12,422 nt of DNA from NCBI GenBank assembly GCA_031362405.1, contig JANLSO010000019.1, positions 1 through 12,422 on the forward strand, written 5' to 3'. Shown piece by piece: positions 1 to 6,777 of this stretch. Position 1 is the first letter of the stretch; each line of letters begins with the position of its first letter. Source of the DNA: JANLSO01 sp031362405. GTDB lineage: Bacteria > Actinomycetota > Thermoleophilia > Miltoncostaeales > Miltoncostaeaceae. The notes beneath the pieces were generated by a model, which searched no databases, was not told the origin of the DNA, and saw nothing but the letters and a program-made list of their open reading frames with translations. Made by a program: the position numbers and the translations under genes.

Positions 1-128
1 AAGCCCAGGCTCTGGGCGTACGCCTTCATGGCGAGGCGCACCGGGGGAATCTCGGCGGGGTCCGGCCCCAGCGTGACCCGGTATCGGGTGCCGGTGGCCG
101 CATCGCGCGGGTGGTCGGCCTGGCTCAT
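1..128 (-). CDS. Partial CDS, possible anti-sigma-factor-like ATPase (N-terminus only)
   Basis: An open frame runs from ATG at 128 leftwards off the window edge, 42 codons with no stop. The visible protein begins MSQADHPRDAATG and continues into TRYRVTLGPDPAEIPPVRLA, then reaches KAYAQSLG at the edge. The pattern of a beta strand, a 'PDPAEIPPVR' turn and an amphipathic helix resembles the start of HATPase_c_2 proteins (RsbW/SpoIIAB-like anti-sigma factors and serine kinases). No ATP-binding N, G1 or G2 box is inside the window, so this assignment is weak. The gene is transcribed divergently from fliM, with 134 bp between the two starts. A GGA stretch about 9 nt upstream of the ATG is a poor ribosome binding site. 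If the guess is right it could be a partner of a sigma factor, but that is speculation. Confidence 0.45.
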   Translation of the reverse strand, partial: MSQADHPRDAATGTRYRVTLGPDPAEIPPVRLAMKAYAQSLG

Positions 129-228
129 CGGGATCCGCAACGCTCCATGGGGCGGTCGAACTGCCTGTGATTAGAGCATGTCCGTCGGACGGGCACGCCA
201 GACATTCGCACAGGTTGGGCGTCAACCC

Positions 229-255
229 TCAAGTTCGATGCCCCCCCGTCGATAG
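229..255 (+). promoter_or_regulatory. Sigma-28-type promoter of fliM-fliY
   Basis: TCAAGTTC (229-236), an 11-nt spacer and GTCGATAG (248-255) match the sigma-28 consensus TAAAGTTT-N11-GCCGATAA at 6 of 8 positions in each box, with exact spacing. The -10 box ends 7 nt before the GTG at 263, so transcription would start at or next to the start codon. The AGGTGG at 254-259 overlaps the -10 box and would then not be part of the mRNA. Confidence 0.7.
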
Positions 256-262
256 GTGGGTC

Positions 263-1258
263 GTGCCCGAGGTACTCTCCCAATCAGAAATCGACGCGCT
301 GCTCAATGCGCTCTCGACCGGGGACATCGACGCGTCGTCGATGCAGCAGGCCGATGAGCGCGTGGTGCGCCCATTCGACTTCGAGCGTCCCAGCAAATTC
401 AACAAAGATCAGCTGCGCACGCTCGAAATGCTCCACGAAACGTTCTGCCGCGTCGTGCAGTCGCAACTGTCGGCGCAGCTACGGACGCTCGTCGAGATCC
501 AGGTCACGAGCGCCGACCAGGTCAACTACGGCGAGTTCGTGCGCTCGATGCCATTCCCGACGCTGATCAACATCGTGTCGCTCGGGCCGCTCGAGGGCAG
601 CGCTCTGCTCGAGATGAACCTGCCCCTGACGCTGTCGATCATTGATCGCCTCGTCGGCGGCCCCGGTTCGTACCGCTCGCGCCTGCGAGAACTCACCGAT
701 ATCGAGGTTGCTCTGTCACGGGGCGTCACCGAGATGATGCTCTCCGCGCTCACCGAGGCGTGGTCGACGGTGTCTCCACTCGATTTCCAGCATCAGGTCA
801 CCGAGATGAACCCCCAGTTCGCCCAGATCGCCGCCACGGGCGACGCCGCCGTGCTCGTGGGCTTTGAGATGAAGGTGGGGCAGATCACGGGAACCGTGAA
901 CCTGTGCATCCCGCACCTCACGCTCGAGCCGATCATGGACAAGCTTTCGGCTCAGAGCTATTTCTCGAGCAAGCGCGGGTCGACCCCCGTCGATATGCGC
1001 GAGACCGTCGCCGCCGAGATCGGAACCGTTCCCGTCCCGGTCGCCGTCGAGCTCGGGCACGCCACGCTGAACGTCGAGGATCTCCTCGCGCTCGTGCCCG
1101 GTGATGTCATCCCCCTTGATTCGGCCCCCGGCACCGACATTTCGGTGCGTGTCGGTGACCGCCCCGCGTTTCTCGCGCAACCCGGAACGTCGGGTAAGCG
1201 CCTCGCCGTTCAAATCACACGTCAGGTCGACGAGCCGGTCCAAGGAGCATTCTCATGA
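263..1258 (+). CDS. fliM: Flagellar motor switch protein FliM
   Basis: This is the C-ring switch protein that binds CheY-P and FliG and sets rotation direction. The GTG start at 263 gives 331 aa, the usual FliM length, beginning MPEVLSQSEIDALLNAL. That is the N-terminal CheY-P-binding segment (residues 5-17). The frame stays open back to a GTG at 167, but those 32 extra residues have no FliM character. The middle CheC-like domain includes the FliG-contacting GG-P-G loop (R129-L-V-G-G-P-G) and the typical NPQFAQI and CIPHLTLEPIMDKLS segments. A C-terminal SpoA domain follows (VAVELGHATLNVEDLLALVPG). Its stop overlaps fliY by 4 bp (ATGA), which implies translational coupling. Its closest look-alike in organisation is Bacillus FliM, also followed by FliY. 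A sigma-28-type box directly precedes the start, and the mRNA may be leaderless. Confidence 0.97.
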   Translation: MPEVLSQSEIDALLNALSTGDIDASSMQQADERVVRPFDFERPSKFNKDQLRTLEMLHETFCRVVQSQLSAQLRTLVEIQVTSADQVNYGEFVRSMPFPTLINIVSLGPLEGSALLEMNLPLTLSIIDRLVGGPGSYRSRLRELTDIEVALSRGVTEMMLSALTEAWSTVSPLDFQHQVTEMNPQFAQIAATGDAAVLVGFEMKVGQITGTVNLCIPHLTLEPIMDKLSAQSYFSSKRGSTPVDMRETVAAEIGTVPVPVAVELGHATLNVEDLLALVPGDVIPLDSAPGTDISVRVGDRPAFLAQPGTSGKRLAVQITRQVDEPVQGAFS

Positions 1259-2523
1259 GCGATGGCGGAAGCCTCTCGCAGGAGCAGATCGACGCGCTCC
1301 TGAAGGGGGATGCCCCCGACGCGGCCTCAGCGCCGGTCGAAGCGGCTGCGGCACCTGAAACCCCGGCGCAGGCGCCACCGAGCGTGCCGTCCGTCGACTT
1401 CGACGGGCTGCTGAGCTTCGACGAGCGCGACACGCTCGGCGAGATCGGCAACATCTGCATGGCGTCGGCGGCGACGACCCTGAGCACCCTGCTCGGGAAC
1501 CAGGTGGTCATTACGACCCCCGACGTCACGCTGACGACCGAGCACGAGCTGGTTCGGCAGTACCACCGCCCCGCGGCGCTGATCTCGATCGACTACACCG
1601 AGGGCCTCGACGGCACGAATGTTTTCGTGCTGTCCACGGTGGACGCCTCGGTGGTCGCCGATCTGATGATGGGCGGCGTCGGCGCGATCTCGAGCGACCT
1701 CTCACCGATCCACACCTCCGCCGTCGGCGAGGCGATGAACCAGATGATGGGCGCCGCGGCGACCGCGATGGCCGACATGCTGGGCCGACGCGTCGACATC
1801 GCCGCCCCGCAGGTCACGCTCATCGACCTGACCGACGAAGCGGCGCTGATCGGCCTGACGCCGACCGGTGACGAGCCGCTTGTGTCAGCCGCCTTCGAGC
1901 TGCGCGTGGGCAACCTGCTCACAACGACGCTCGTACAGCTCATGCCGGTGCCCTTTGCCCGCGCTCTCGTTGACGCCCTTACATCGCCGGCCGCGGGTAC
2001 GCTCGAGCCCGACATCGATCCCGAGCCCGTCATTGCACCCGAGGCGATCAGCGGATCGGCATCGACCCGAACCGGCGTCCCGCACGTCCAGACCGTCGAG
2101 CCCCCGTTGGCCGCCCCACCGCCGCGCGCGCCCCAGCCCGCCATGGCTCAGGTCGCGGCGACCCTCGCCCCCCCGGCGACCTTTGCCACGCGCTCCGACG
2201 CGGTGGCGCAGCCGGTTTCCTTCCCGCCTCTGGGCGAGAGCGGGGGCCATGGCGTGCCGGGCGACATCAGCCTTCTGCTTGATGTTCCGCTCCAGATCAG
2301 CGTCGAGCTGGGACGCACCGAGCTGCGTATTCGCAACGTGCTCGAGTTGGTGCCGGGATCGATCATCGAGCTCGACCGCCTCGCGGGAGAGCCCGTGGAT
2401 GTGTTGGTCAACGGCAAGGCGATCGCCCGCGGCGAAGTCGTCGTGATCGACGAGGAGTTCGGCGTGCGCATCACCGAAATCGCCAGCCAGGCCAGCCGCC
2501 TGCGCAACCTCGCCGAGGTGTGA
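1255..2523 (+). CDS. fliY: Flagellar switch protein FliY/FliN with CheC-type phosphatase domain
   Basis: The 422-aa protein joins three parts. First is an N-terminal FliM-like CheY-P-binding segment (LSQEQIDALLKG, residues 7-18). Second is a CheC-type phosphatase domain with two intact active sites of the form [D/S]-x3-E-x2-N-x22-P: D59/E63/N66/P89 and S155/E159/N162/P185. Third is a C-terminal FliN/SpoA domain from about 335 (VPLQISVELGRTELRIRNVLELVPG). A long Pro/Ala/Thr-rich linker of about 85 residues separates the last two. FliY is the switch-located CheY-P phosphatase known from Bacillus; here it replaces FliN. Both phosphatase sites look competent. The start ATG at 1255 overlaps the fliM stop, with AAGGAG at 1242-1247 at a good distance. 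It is slightly longer than B. subtilis FliY, mostly because of the linker. Confidence 0.95.
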   Translation: MSDGGSLSQEQIDALLKGDAPDAASAPVEAAAAPETPAQAPPSVPSVDFDGLLSFDERDTLGEIGNICMASAATTLSTLLGNQVVITTPDVTLTTEHELVRQYHRPAALISIDYTEGLDGTNVFVLSTVDASVVADLMMGGVGAISSDLSPIHTSAVGEAMNQMMGAAATAMADMLGRRVDIAAPQVTLIDLTDEAALIGLTPTGDEPLVSAAFELRVGNLLTTTLVQLMPVPFARALVDALTSPAAGTLEPDIDPEPVIAPEAISGSASTRTGVPHVQTVEPPLAAPPPRAPQPAMAQVAATLAPPATFATRSDAVAQPVSFPPLGESGGHGVPGDISLLLDVPLQISVELGRTELRIRNVLELVPGSIIELDRLAGEPVDVLVNGKAIARGEVVVIDEEFGVRITEIASQASRLRNLAEV

Positions 2524-2547
2524 CCCCCTGCACCGAATTCGTAACTC

Positions 2548-2563
2548 CTCGGGAGACCCCGAG
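2548..2563 (+). terminator. Short hairpin after fliY
   Basis: CTCGGG (2548-2553) pairs with CCCGAG (2558-2563) across the loop AGAC, 24 nt after the fliY stop and just before the cheY promoter. There is no T tract, so terminator activity is only likely from its position at the end of fliM-fliY. Confidence 0.4.
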
Positions 2564-2565
2564 CG

Positions 2566-2592
2566 TCAAGACACACCCACCGGTGCCGATAC
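2566..2592 (+). promoter_or_regulatory. Sigma-28-type promoter of cheY
   Basis: TCAAGACA (2566-2573), 11 nt and GCCGATAC (2585-2592) match the sigma-28 consensus, the -10 box at 7 of 8 positions. The predicted transcription start is near 2600, leaving a leader of about 36 nt. The -10 box sits inside an 8-bp inverted repeat (2577-2598). Confidence 0.75.
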
Positions 2593-2598
2593 CGGTGG
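2577..2598. repeat. 8-bp inverted repeat overlapping the cheY -10 box
   Basis: CCACCGGT (2577-2584) and ACCGGTGG (2591-2598) are perfect reverse complements separated by GCCGAT, the core of the sigma-28-type -10 element. The dyad is placed as an operator would be. It could also be part of a termination hairpin of the preceding operon. Confidence 0.55.
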
Positions 2599-2635
2599 CG
2601 GACATTCGTACTAACCGAGCCGAGGACCTCACGCT

Positions 2636-2995
2636 ATGCCCTCAGTACTGATCGCAGATGACGCCGCTTTCATGCGGATGATGATCAAGAACATTCTTTC
2701 CGAGGCCGGCTACGAGATTGCTGGCGAGGCCGAGAACGGCGCCGTCGCGGTGTCCAAGTACAAGGAACTCAAGCCGGACCTCACGACGATGGACATCACG
2801 ATGCCCGAGATGGACGGCATCGCTGCCCTCAAGGAGATCCGCGACCTCGACCCGACGGCCCGCGTCGTGATGTGCTCGGCCATGGGCCAGCAGTCGATGG
2901 TGATCGAGAGCATTCAGGCCGGTGCGCGGGACTTCATCGTGAAGCCCTTCCAGCCCGACCGTGTGCTCGAGGCAATCGCCAAGGCGCTCGCGTAG
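2636..2995 (+). CDS. cheY: Chemotaxis response regulator CheY
   Basis: This is a single receiver domain of 119 aa, the standard CheY size. The acidic pocket D8-D9, phosphoacceptor D53 (in TTMDITMPEMDG), switch serine S81, aromatic F100 and K103 of the VKPF motif are all present. The segment MCSAMGQQSMVIESIQAGA is almost identical to my recollection of Bacillus CheY. CheA phosphorylates it, and CheY-P binds the N-terminal segments of FliM and FliY at the switch. FliY and CheC in this window are its likely phosphatases; no CheZ is visible. GAGGA at 2622-2626 lies 9 nt before the ATG. It sits between fliY and fliO as in Bacillus and is the first gene behind its own sigma-28-type promoter. Confidence 0.97.
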   Translation: MPSVLIADDAAFMRMMIKNILSEAGYEIAGEAENGAVAVSKYKELKPDLTTMDITMPEMDGIAALKEIRDLDPTARVVMCSAMGQQSMVIESIQAGARDFIVKPFQPDRVLEAIAKALA

Positions 2996-3016
2996 CGGCC
3001 CACCGCCGCTTCGCCC

Positions 3017-3032
3017 GCCGGGGAGACCCGGC
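3017..3032 (+). other. GAGA-tetraloop hairpin between cheY and fliO
   Basis: GCCGGG (3017-3022), loop GAGA and CCCGGC (3027-3032) form a 6-bp GC stem closed by a GNRA loop, 21 nt after the cheY stop. It lies in the only gap (100 bp) of the cheY-cheB gene string. It may attenuate transcription or stabilise the cheY message; there is no T tract. Confidence 0.4.
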
Positions 3033-3095
3033 ACGCGACAGCCGTTGACCGACTCTTCCTCGGCACGGCAGGGACTGCCACACGACCGGCGCCGG

Positions 3096-3710
3096 ATGCG
3101 CCCCTTCCTGACCCGCTCCGCGCGGCTCGGGTGGATGCTCGCGCACGGGCTCACGCTCGCGCTGGTCGCCCCCGCGCTCGCCCTCGGGCAGGGGACCTCG
3201 ACGCGTCCGAAGAATCCCGAGTCGCTCCCGATTCCCGAAGGCTCGTCGGGCCCGACCGCCGGCGTTGACGCCGGGCTGGGCGGCTCGCTACTTCGCCTCC
3301 TGATCGGCCTCGTCGTCGTCGTGGCCGTGATCCTCGGGATCTGGTTTGTCATGAAGCGCCTCCAGCGCGGACGCTTTCCCGGTTCGCCGCTCGACTCGGA
3401 CATCGTTGACGTCGTCGCAACGACCGCTCTCGGTCCGAACCGCTTCCTTCACCTTGTCCGGGTGGGGGATGAGCTGATCCTGATCGGCGCGACCGACCAC
3501 GCGATCACCCCGGTGATGCGCGTCGGTTCCGATGACGAGACCCTCGGCGCCCTCGGCCCCGACGTCCTTGGCTCTACCGCGACTCCTGAAGCGCGGGCGG
3601 CGGCGTCGGCCCGCCTCGACCCGCGTGCGCGGGCCGAGCAGACCGCCGGTACCCAGAACCTGGTCGAGCGCCTCCGGGCCATGACCACTCGCTCGCAGGG
3701 CCGCGGATGA
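3096..3710 (+). CDS. fliO: Flagellar export-gate assembly protein FliO
   Basis: The 204-aa protein has a hydrophobic N-terminal signal-like segment (residues 12-30, ending APALALG) and a short loop. A strong transmembrane helix at about 65-86 (LLRLLIGLVVVVAVILGIWF) is followed by basic MKRLQRGR. The cytoplasmic part holds the VVATTALGPNRFLHLVRVGD segment typical of FliO. FliO helps assemble the FliP ring of the type III export gate. FliO sequences are poorly conserved, so position between cheY and fliP is strong support. I chose the ATG at 3096 because it starts just before the signal-like segment; the frame is open further upstream, into cheY, and no clear ribosome binding site is seen. The stop overlaps fliP by 4 bp. 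Codons near the C-terminus encode a low-complexity Ala/Arg tail. Confidence 0.85.
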   Translation: MRPFLTRSARLGWMLAHGLTLALVAPALALGQGTSTRPKNPESLPIPEGSSGPTAGVDAGLGGSLLRLLIGLVVVVAVILGIWFVMKRLQRGRFPGSPLDSDIVDVVATTALGPNRFLHLVRVGDELILIGATDHAITPVMRVGSDDETLGALGPDVLGSTATPEARAAASARLDPRARAEQTAGTQNLVERLRAMTTRSQGRG

Positions 3711-4555
3711 CCGCGATCTCTCCACGCATGACCGCGCCGGCGTCCGACCTGCGGGTTCGGCTGATCGAGGCGCTTCCCAAACAGCCCCGACGGCGGTCGC
3801 TGCGCTGGCTGTGGCGGGGCGCGATGCTCGGTCCGCTTCTCGTCGCGTTGGGCTGTGCGCTCTGGCCGGCGGTGTTGCTGGCGGCCCCCACGGGCATCAA
3901 CCTGAACCTGCAGGACGGCAGCGGGGGCATCTCCACGACGCTGCAGCTCGTCGCGCTGATGACGGTGCTGAGCCTGGCCCCGTCGATCATCATCATGATG
4001 ACGTCCTTCGTCCGGATCGTGATCGTGCTGGGATTCGTTCGCAACGCCCTCGGCACCCAGCAGATGCCTCCGAACCAGGTGATTGTCGGCGTGGCCCTCT
4101 TTCTCACGATGTTCGTGATGGGCCCGACATTCACGGTCATCAACGACACCGCGATCCAACCGTTGATGGACAAGAAGATCGATACGCAGACCGCCATCAC
4201 ACGCGCCGAGGCGCCGATCCGCGACTTCATGTTCAAGCAGGTCGACCAGAGCGATCTCGGCACGTTCATGGATCTGGCGAAAGAGAAGCGACCCAAGACC
4301 CGTGCCGACGTTCCGACGCGCGTGTTGATTCCCGCGTTCGTCATCTCCGAGGTCAAGACGGCCTTCCAGATCGGCTTCCTGATCCTCGTGCCATTCCTGA
4401 TCATCGATATGGTCATCGCCTCGACCGTCATGAGCATGGGCATGGTCATGCTGCCCCCGGTCGTCATCTCATTGCCTTTCAAGATCCTCCTCTTCGTGCT
4501 CGTCGACGGTTGGAGCCTGGTCTCTGAGTCGCTCGTGCGCGGGTTCGTGACCTAG
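3707..4555 (+). CDS. fliP: Flagellar export-gate protein FliP
   Basis: This 282-aa polytopic protein forms the core ring of the flagellar type III export channel. The start overlaps the fliO stop (ATGA). An extended N-terminus with basic residues 28-37 leads into a signal peptide (about 38-60, ending VLLAA), as is known for FliP. The family hallmark SFVRIVIVLGFVRNALG (100-116) and QQMPPNQVIVGVALFLTMFV (118-137) is intact, followed by the periplasmic loop and the C-terminal membrane pair with LIPAFVISEVKTAFQIGF and VMLPPVVISLPFKILLFVLV. An internal ATG at 3728 could be the true start, because the first seven residues are not family-typical. Only 2 bp separate it from fliQ. Confidence 0.97.
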   Translation: MTAISPRMTAPASDLRVRLIEALPKQPRRRSLRWLWRGAMLGPLLVALGCALWPAVLLAAPTGINLNLQDGSGGISTTLQLVALMTVLSLAPSIIIMMTSFVRIVIVLGFVRNALGTQQMPPNQVIVGVALFLTMFVMGPTFTVINDTAIQPLMDKKIDTQTAITRAEAPIRDFMFKQVDQSDLGTFMDLAKEKRPKTRADVPTRVLIPAFVISEVKTAFQIGFLILVPFLIIDMVIASTVMSMGMVMLPPVVISLPFKILLFVLVDGWSLVSESLVRGFVT

Positions 4556-4557
4556 AG

Positions 4558-4842
4558 GTGGATCAATCCCAGGTCATTGAGATCGGTGCCCGCGCGATGT
4601 GGGTGACGCTCGAGCTGTCGTTTCCGATTCTTGGGGCGAGCCTGCTCGTCGGGCTGATCGTCTCGGTCTTCCAGGCCGTCACTCAGCTGCAGGAGCCGAC
4701 GCTGACGTTCATCCCGAAGATCCTCGCGGTCGTTGTCGTGATCGTCATTGCGGGCCCATGGATGTTGAACACGATGCTCGACTACACGACCGATCTCTTC
4801 GCGAGTATCGAGGCGGTTGGACGCTCGTCGGGCGGGCCGTGA
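4558..4842 (+). CDS. fliQ: Flagellar export-gate protein FliQ
   Basis: This 94-aa protein has two transmembrane helices (about 16-38 and 51-72), joined by the conserved FQAVTQLQEPTLTFIPKILA segment. That is the size and pattern of FliQ, which packs around the FliP/FliR core of the export gate. It begins with GTG at 4558, two bases after the fliP stop, with only AGAG upstream. Translation is therefore probably coupled to fliP. Nothing looks truncated. Confidence 0.97.
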   Translation: MDQSQVIEIGARAMWVTLELSFPILGASLLVGLIVSVFQAVTQLQEPTLTFIPKILAVVVVIVIAGPWMLNTMLDYTTDLFASIEAVGRSSGGP

Positions 4843-4848
4843 TGGCAC

Positions 4849-5634
4849 GTGCTTGAGGTCATCCAGAACCTGCAGGCCAACGCCCTGCTGTTCGGCCTGA
4901 TGCTGGTGCGGGTGAGCGCGCTGTTTGCGACCGCCCCTTTTCTGAACTCGCGGGCGATCCCCGTGAGGATCAAAGCCGGCTTTGCGGTGCTGCTGGTTTT
5001 CATCGCGCTGCCGCTGACCGCCGACACCAGCGGGCCGCTGCCCGACAGCACCGTCGGTTTCGTGACGCTCGCGCTGAAGGAGCTGATCGTCGGCGCCGCG
5101 ATGGGCCTACTCGCCCAAATGCTGTTTGCCGCCGTGCAACTTGCCGGCTCGTACATCGACCTCAGCGCCGGGTTCGCGATCGCATCGACGATCGACCCAT
5201 CGTCGAACATGAACCTCACCGTTCTCGGGCGGGTCTACAACATGGTCCTGACCGCGGCCTTTCTCGCGATCGGTGGGCACCTGCTGTTGGTCGGCTCGGT
5301 GGTGCGCAGCTTCGAGTTGATCCGCCCGACCCAGATGCCCCGGTTCGAGTTCCTCGTGCAGGGCGTGATCGCTCGATCGGACGAAATGTTCGTGATCTCG
5401 CTACAGCTGGCGGCGCCGCTCATGGCCGCGCTGCTGATCACCGATGTTGCTTTGGGAATCATGTCGCGGGCCGCACCTCAGATGAACGTCTTCATCGTCG
5501 GTATGCCGGTGAAGATCGGTATTGCGCTGATCGGTACGGCGATTCTTCTGCCGACCTTCGTCACTCTTTTCGACGGCTACACCCAGCAGATGTTCTCCGA
5601 CATGTCGCGCATGCTCGTGGCGGCGGGGGGATGA
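4849..5634 (+). CDS. fliR: Flagellar export-gate protein FliR
   Basis: This 261-aa membrane protein of normal FliR length is part of the FliPQR export gate. Conserved parts are the N-terminal LVRVSALFATAPFLNSRAIP, the KELIVGAAMGLLAQMLFAAV helix and the C-terminal RAAPQMNVFIVGMPVKIGI motif shared by FliR, SctT and related proteins. The GTG start at 4849 lies 6 bp after fliQ; no better start fits the family N-terminus. The stop overlaps the cheB ATG by 4 bp (ATGA). In Bacillus the next gene would be flhB; here it is cheB, and flhB is found about 6.4 kb downstream. Confidence 0.97.
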   Translation: MLEVIQNLQANALLFGLMLVRVSALFATAPFLNSRAIPVRIKAGFAVLLVFIALPLTADTSGPLPDSTVGFVTLALKELIVGAAMGLLAQMLFAAVQLAGSYIDLSAGFAIASTIDPSSNMNLTVLGRVYNMVLTAAFLAIGGHLLLVGSVVRSFELIRPTQMPRFEFLVQGVIARSDEMFVISLQLAAPLMAALLITDVALGIMSRAAPQMNVFIVGMPVKIGIALIGTAILLPTFVTLFDGYTQQMFSDMSRMLVAAGG

Positions 5635-6725
5635 GCCCGGTGAGGAAACCGCGGGTCCTGGTGTGCGATGACTCGCTGCTGATGCGGCGAGTGCTCACCG
5701 ACCTGCTCGTCGACGGCGGGCTCGACGTCATCGGTCAGGTGACCGATGGCGCCGATCTCCTCGCGAGCGTCCGCGCACTGTCTCCCGACGTCGTGACCCT
5801 CGATGTCGAGATGCCACGCAAGGACGGCCTCGCCACCCTTCGCGAACTGATGATCGAGCGCCCGACACCGGTGGTGATGGTCTCGACCCTTACGGGAACC
5901 GGCGCCCGGGCGACGATCCAGGCCCTCGCCCTCGGCGCCGTCGATGTCGTTCAGAAGCCGGCGCTGCGCCTCACCCCCGAACTCTGGGGGCGTACACGCG
6001 ACGAGCTACTCGAGAAGGTGCTCAACGCTTCGCACGCGCGGATCCGCCCGATGCTCACGCCGCCGCCCGAACTCGAGCGGGCCCGCGCGGAGATCGCCGC
6101 GACCATTGCCCCCACCCGAGATGTGCCGCGTCCGGGCCCGAAGATGTTCGGCCGGGCCGGCGACGTGGTCGTGGTTATCGCCACGTCGACCGGCGGCCCC
6201 CGGGCGCTGCACGAGCTGCTGCCCCGTCTACCCGCCCGTGTCGGGGCCGGATTGCTGATCGTCCAACACATGCCCGTGGGCTTCACCAGGCCGCTCGCCG
6301 AGCGGCTCGACGCGGAGTCGGCACTCACGGTCAGGGAAGCCGGACCGAGCGACGCGATCCGTCCCGATGTTGCCTTGATCGCACCCGCGGGCCACCACCG
6401 CGAGGTGGTGGCCCGCGGGTGCGTCGCGCTCTCCGCGGCTCCGGCGATCGGGAATCTGCGACCCCGCGCCGACATCACGATCGCGAGCGCCGCCGCCGTC
6501 TACGGTCGCGATGTCCTCGTGGTTGTGCTGACCGGTATGGGCAACGACGGTGAAGTGGGCGCGCGCGCGGTGAAGGCCGTCGGCGGTCGCGTGCTGACCG
6601 AGCACGAGAGCACCTGCGTCATCTACGGGATGCCCCGCGCGATCCAGCGGGCGGGCCTGTGCGACTCCGCGGTGCCGCTTGATTCCATGCACCTGGCGAT
6701 CACCGACGTGGTTTCCCACCGGTAG
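5631..6725 (+). CDS. cheB: Chemotaxis methylesterase CheB
   Basis: This 364-aa enzyme removes methyl groups from chemoreceptor glutamates and can deamidate glutamines. The N-terminal receiver domain has D13-D14, phosphoacceptor D58 and K109. A linker (about 140-175) leads to the C-terminal catalytic domain with triad S186 (ATSTGG), H213 (VQHMP) and D306 (LTGMGNDG). All key residues are present and the length is typical. CheA-P activates it through D58. Translation is probably coupled to fliR through the ATGA overlap. A perfect 19-bp inverted repeat lies inside the gene (6381-6422), encoding the conserved APAGHH stretch and the residues after it. The gene ends 52 bp before cheR, which opposes it in adaptation. 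Confidence 0.97.
   Translation: MSPVRKPRVLVCDDSLLMRRVLTDLLVDGGLDVIGQVTDGADLLASVRALSPDVVTLDVEMPRKDGLATLRELMIERPTPVVMVSTLTGTGARATIQALALGAVDVVQKPALRLTPELWGRTRDELLEKVLNASHARIRPMLTPPPELERARAEIAATIAPTRDVPRPGPKMFGRAGDVVVVIATSTGGPRALHELLPRLPARVGAGLLIVQHMPVGFTRPLAERLDAESALTVREAGPSDAIRPDVALIAPAGHHREVVARGCVALSAAPAIGNLRPRADITIASAAAVYGRDVLVVVLTGMGNDGEVGARAVKAVGGRVLTEHESTCVIYGMPRAIQRAGLCDSAVPLDSMHLAITDVVSHR
6381..6422. repeat. Perfect 19-bp inverted repeat inside cheB with GCGA loop
   Basis: The arms 6381-6399 and 6404-6422 are exact reverse complements: the left arm begins GCACCCGCGG and the right arm ends CCGCGGGTGC. They are separated by GCGA, a GNRA-type tetraloop. In RNA this is a very stable stem within coding sequence. 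It is not a terminator by position or T tract. Confidence 0.85.
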
Positions 6726-6741
6726 TCATTCGCCCGCGCGG

Positions 6742-6769
6742 TCAAGTGCGCGTGGCCAGCGGTCGATTC
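6742..6769 (+). promoter_or_regulatory. Possible sigma-28-type promoter of cheR
   Basis: TCAAGTGC (6742-6749), 12 nt and GTCGATTC (6762-6769) resemble the other boxes in this window, though with one extra spacer base and a weaker -10. The -10 ends 8 nt before the cheR ATG, and no ribosome binding site is present in between. A leaderless transcript would explain this. Confidence 0.5.
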
Positions 6770-6777
6770 TCTGCCGC

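Noticed and set aside
167..262. N-terminal extension of FliM from the GTG at 167
   Set aside because: The extra 32 residues have no FliM similarity, and the sigma-28-type boxes lie inside this stretch; the family N-terminus begins at the GTG at 263.
3045..3075. TTGACC as a sigma-70 -35 box before fliO
   Set aside because: No TATAAT-like sequence lies at a suitable distance.
2642..3403. Minus-strand open frame of 253 codons opposite cheY and fliO
   Set aside because: Overlaps two recognised genes and shows only low-complexity shadow composition.
3449..4482. Long minus-strand open frames opposite fliO and fliP
   Set aside because: The fliP reading is certain, and the antisense frames have no domain-like sequence.
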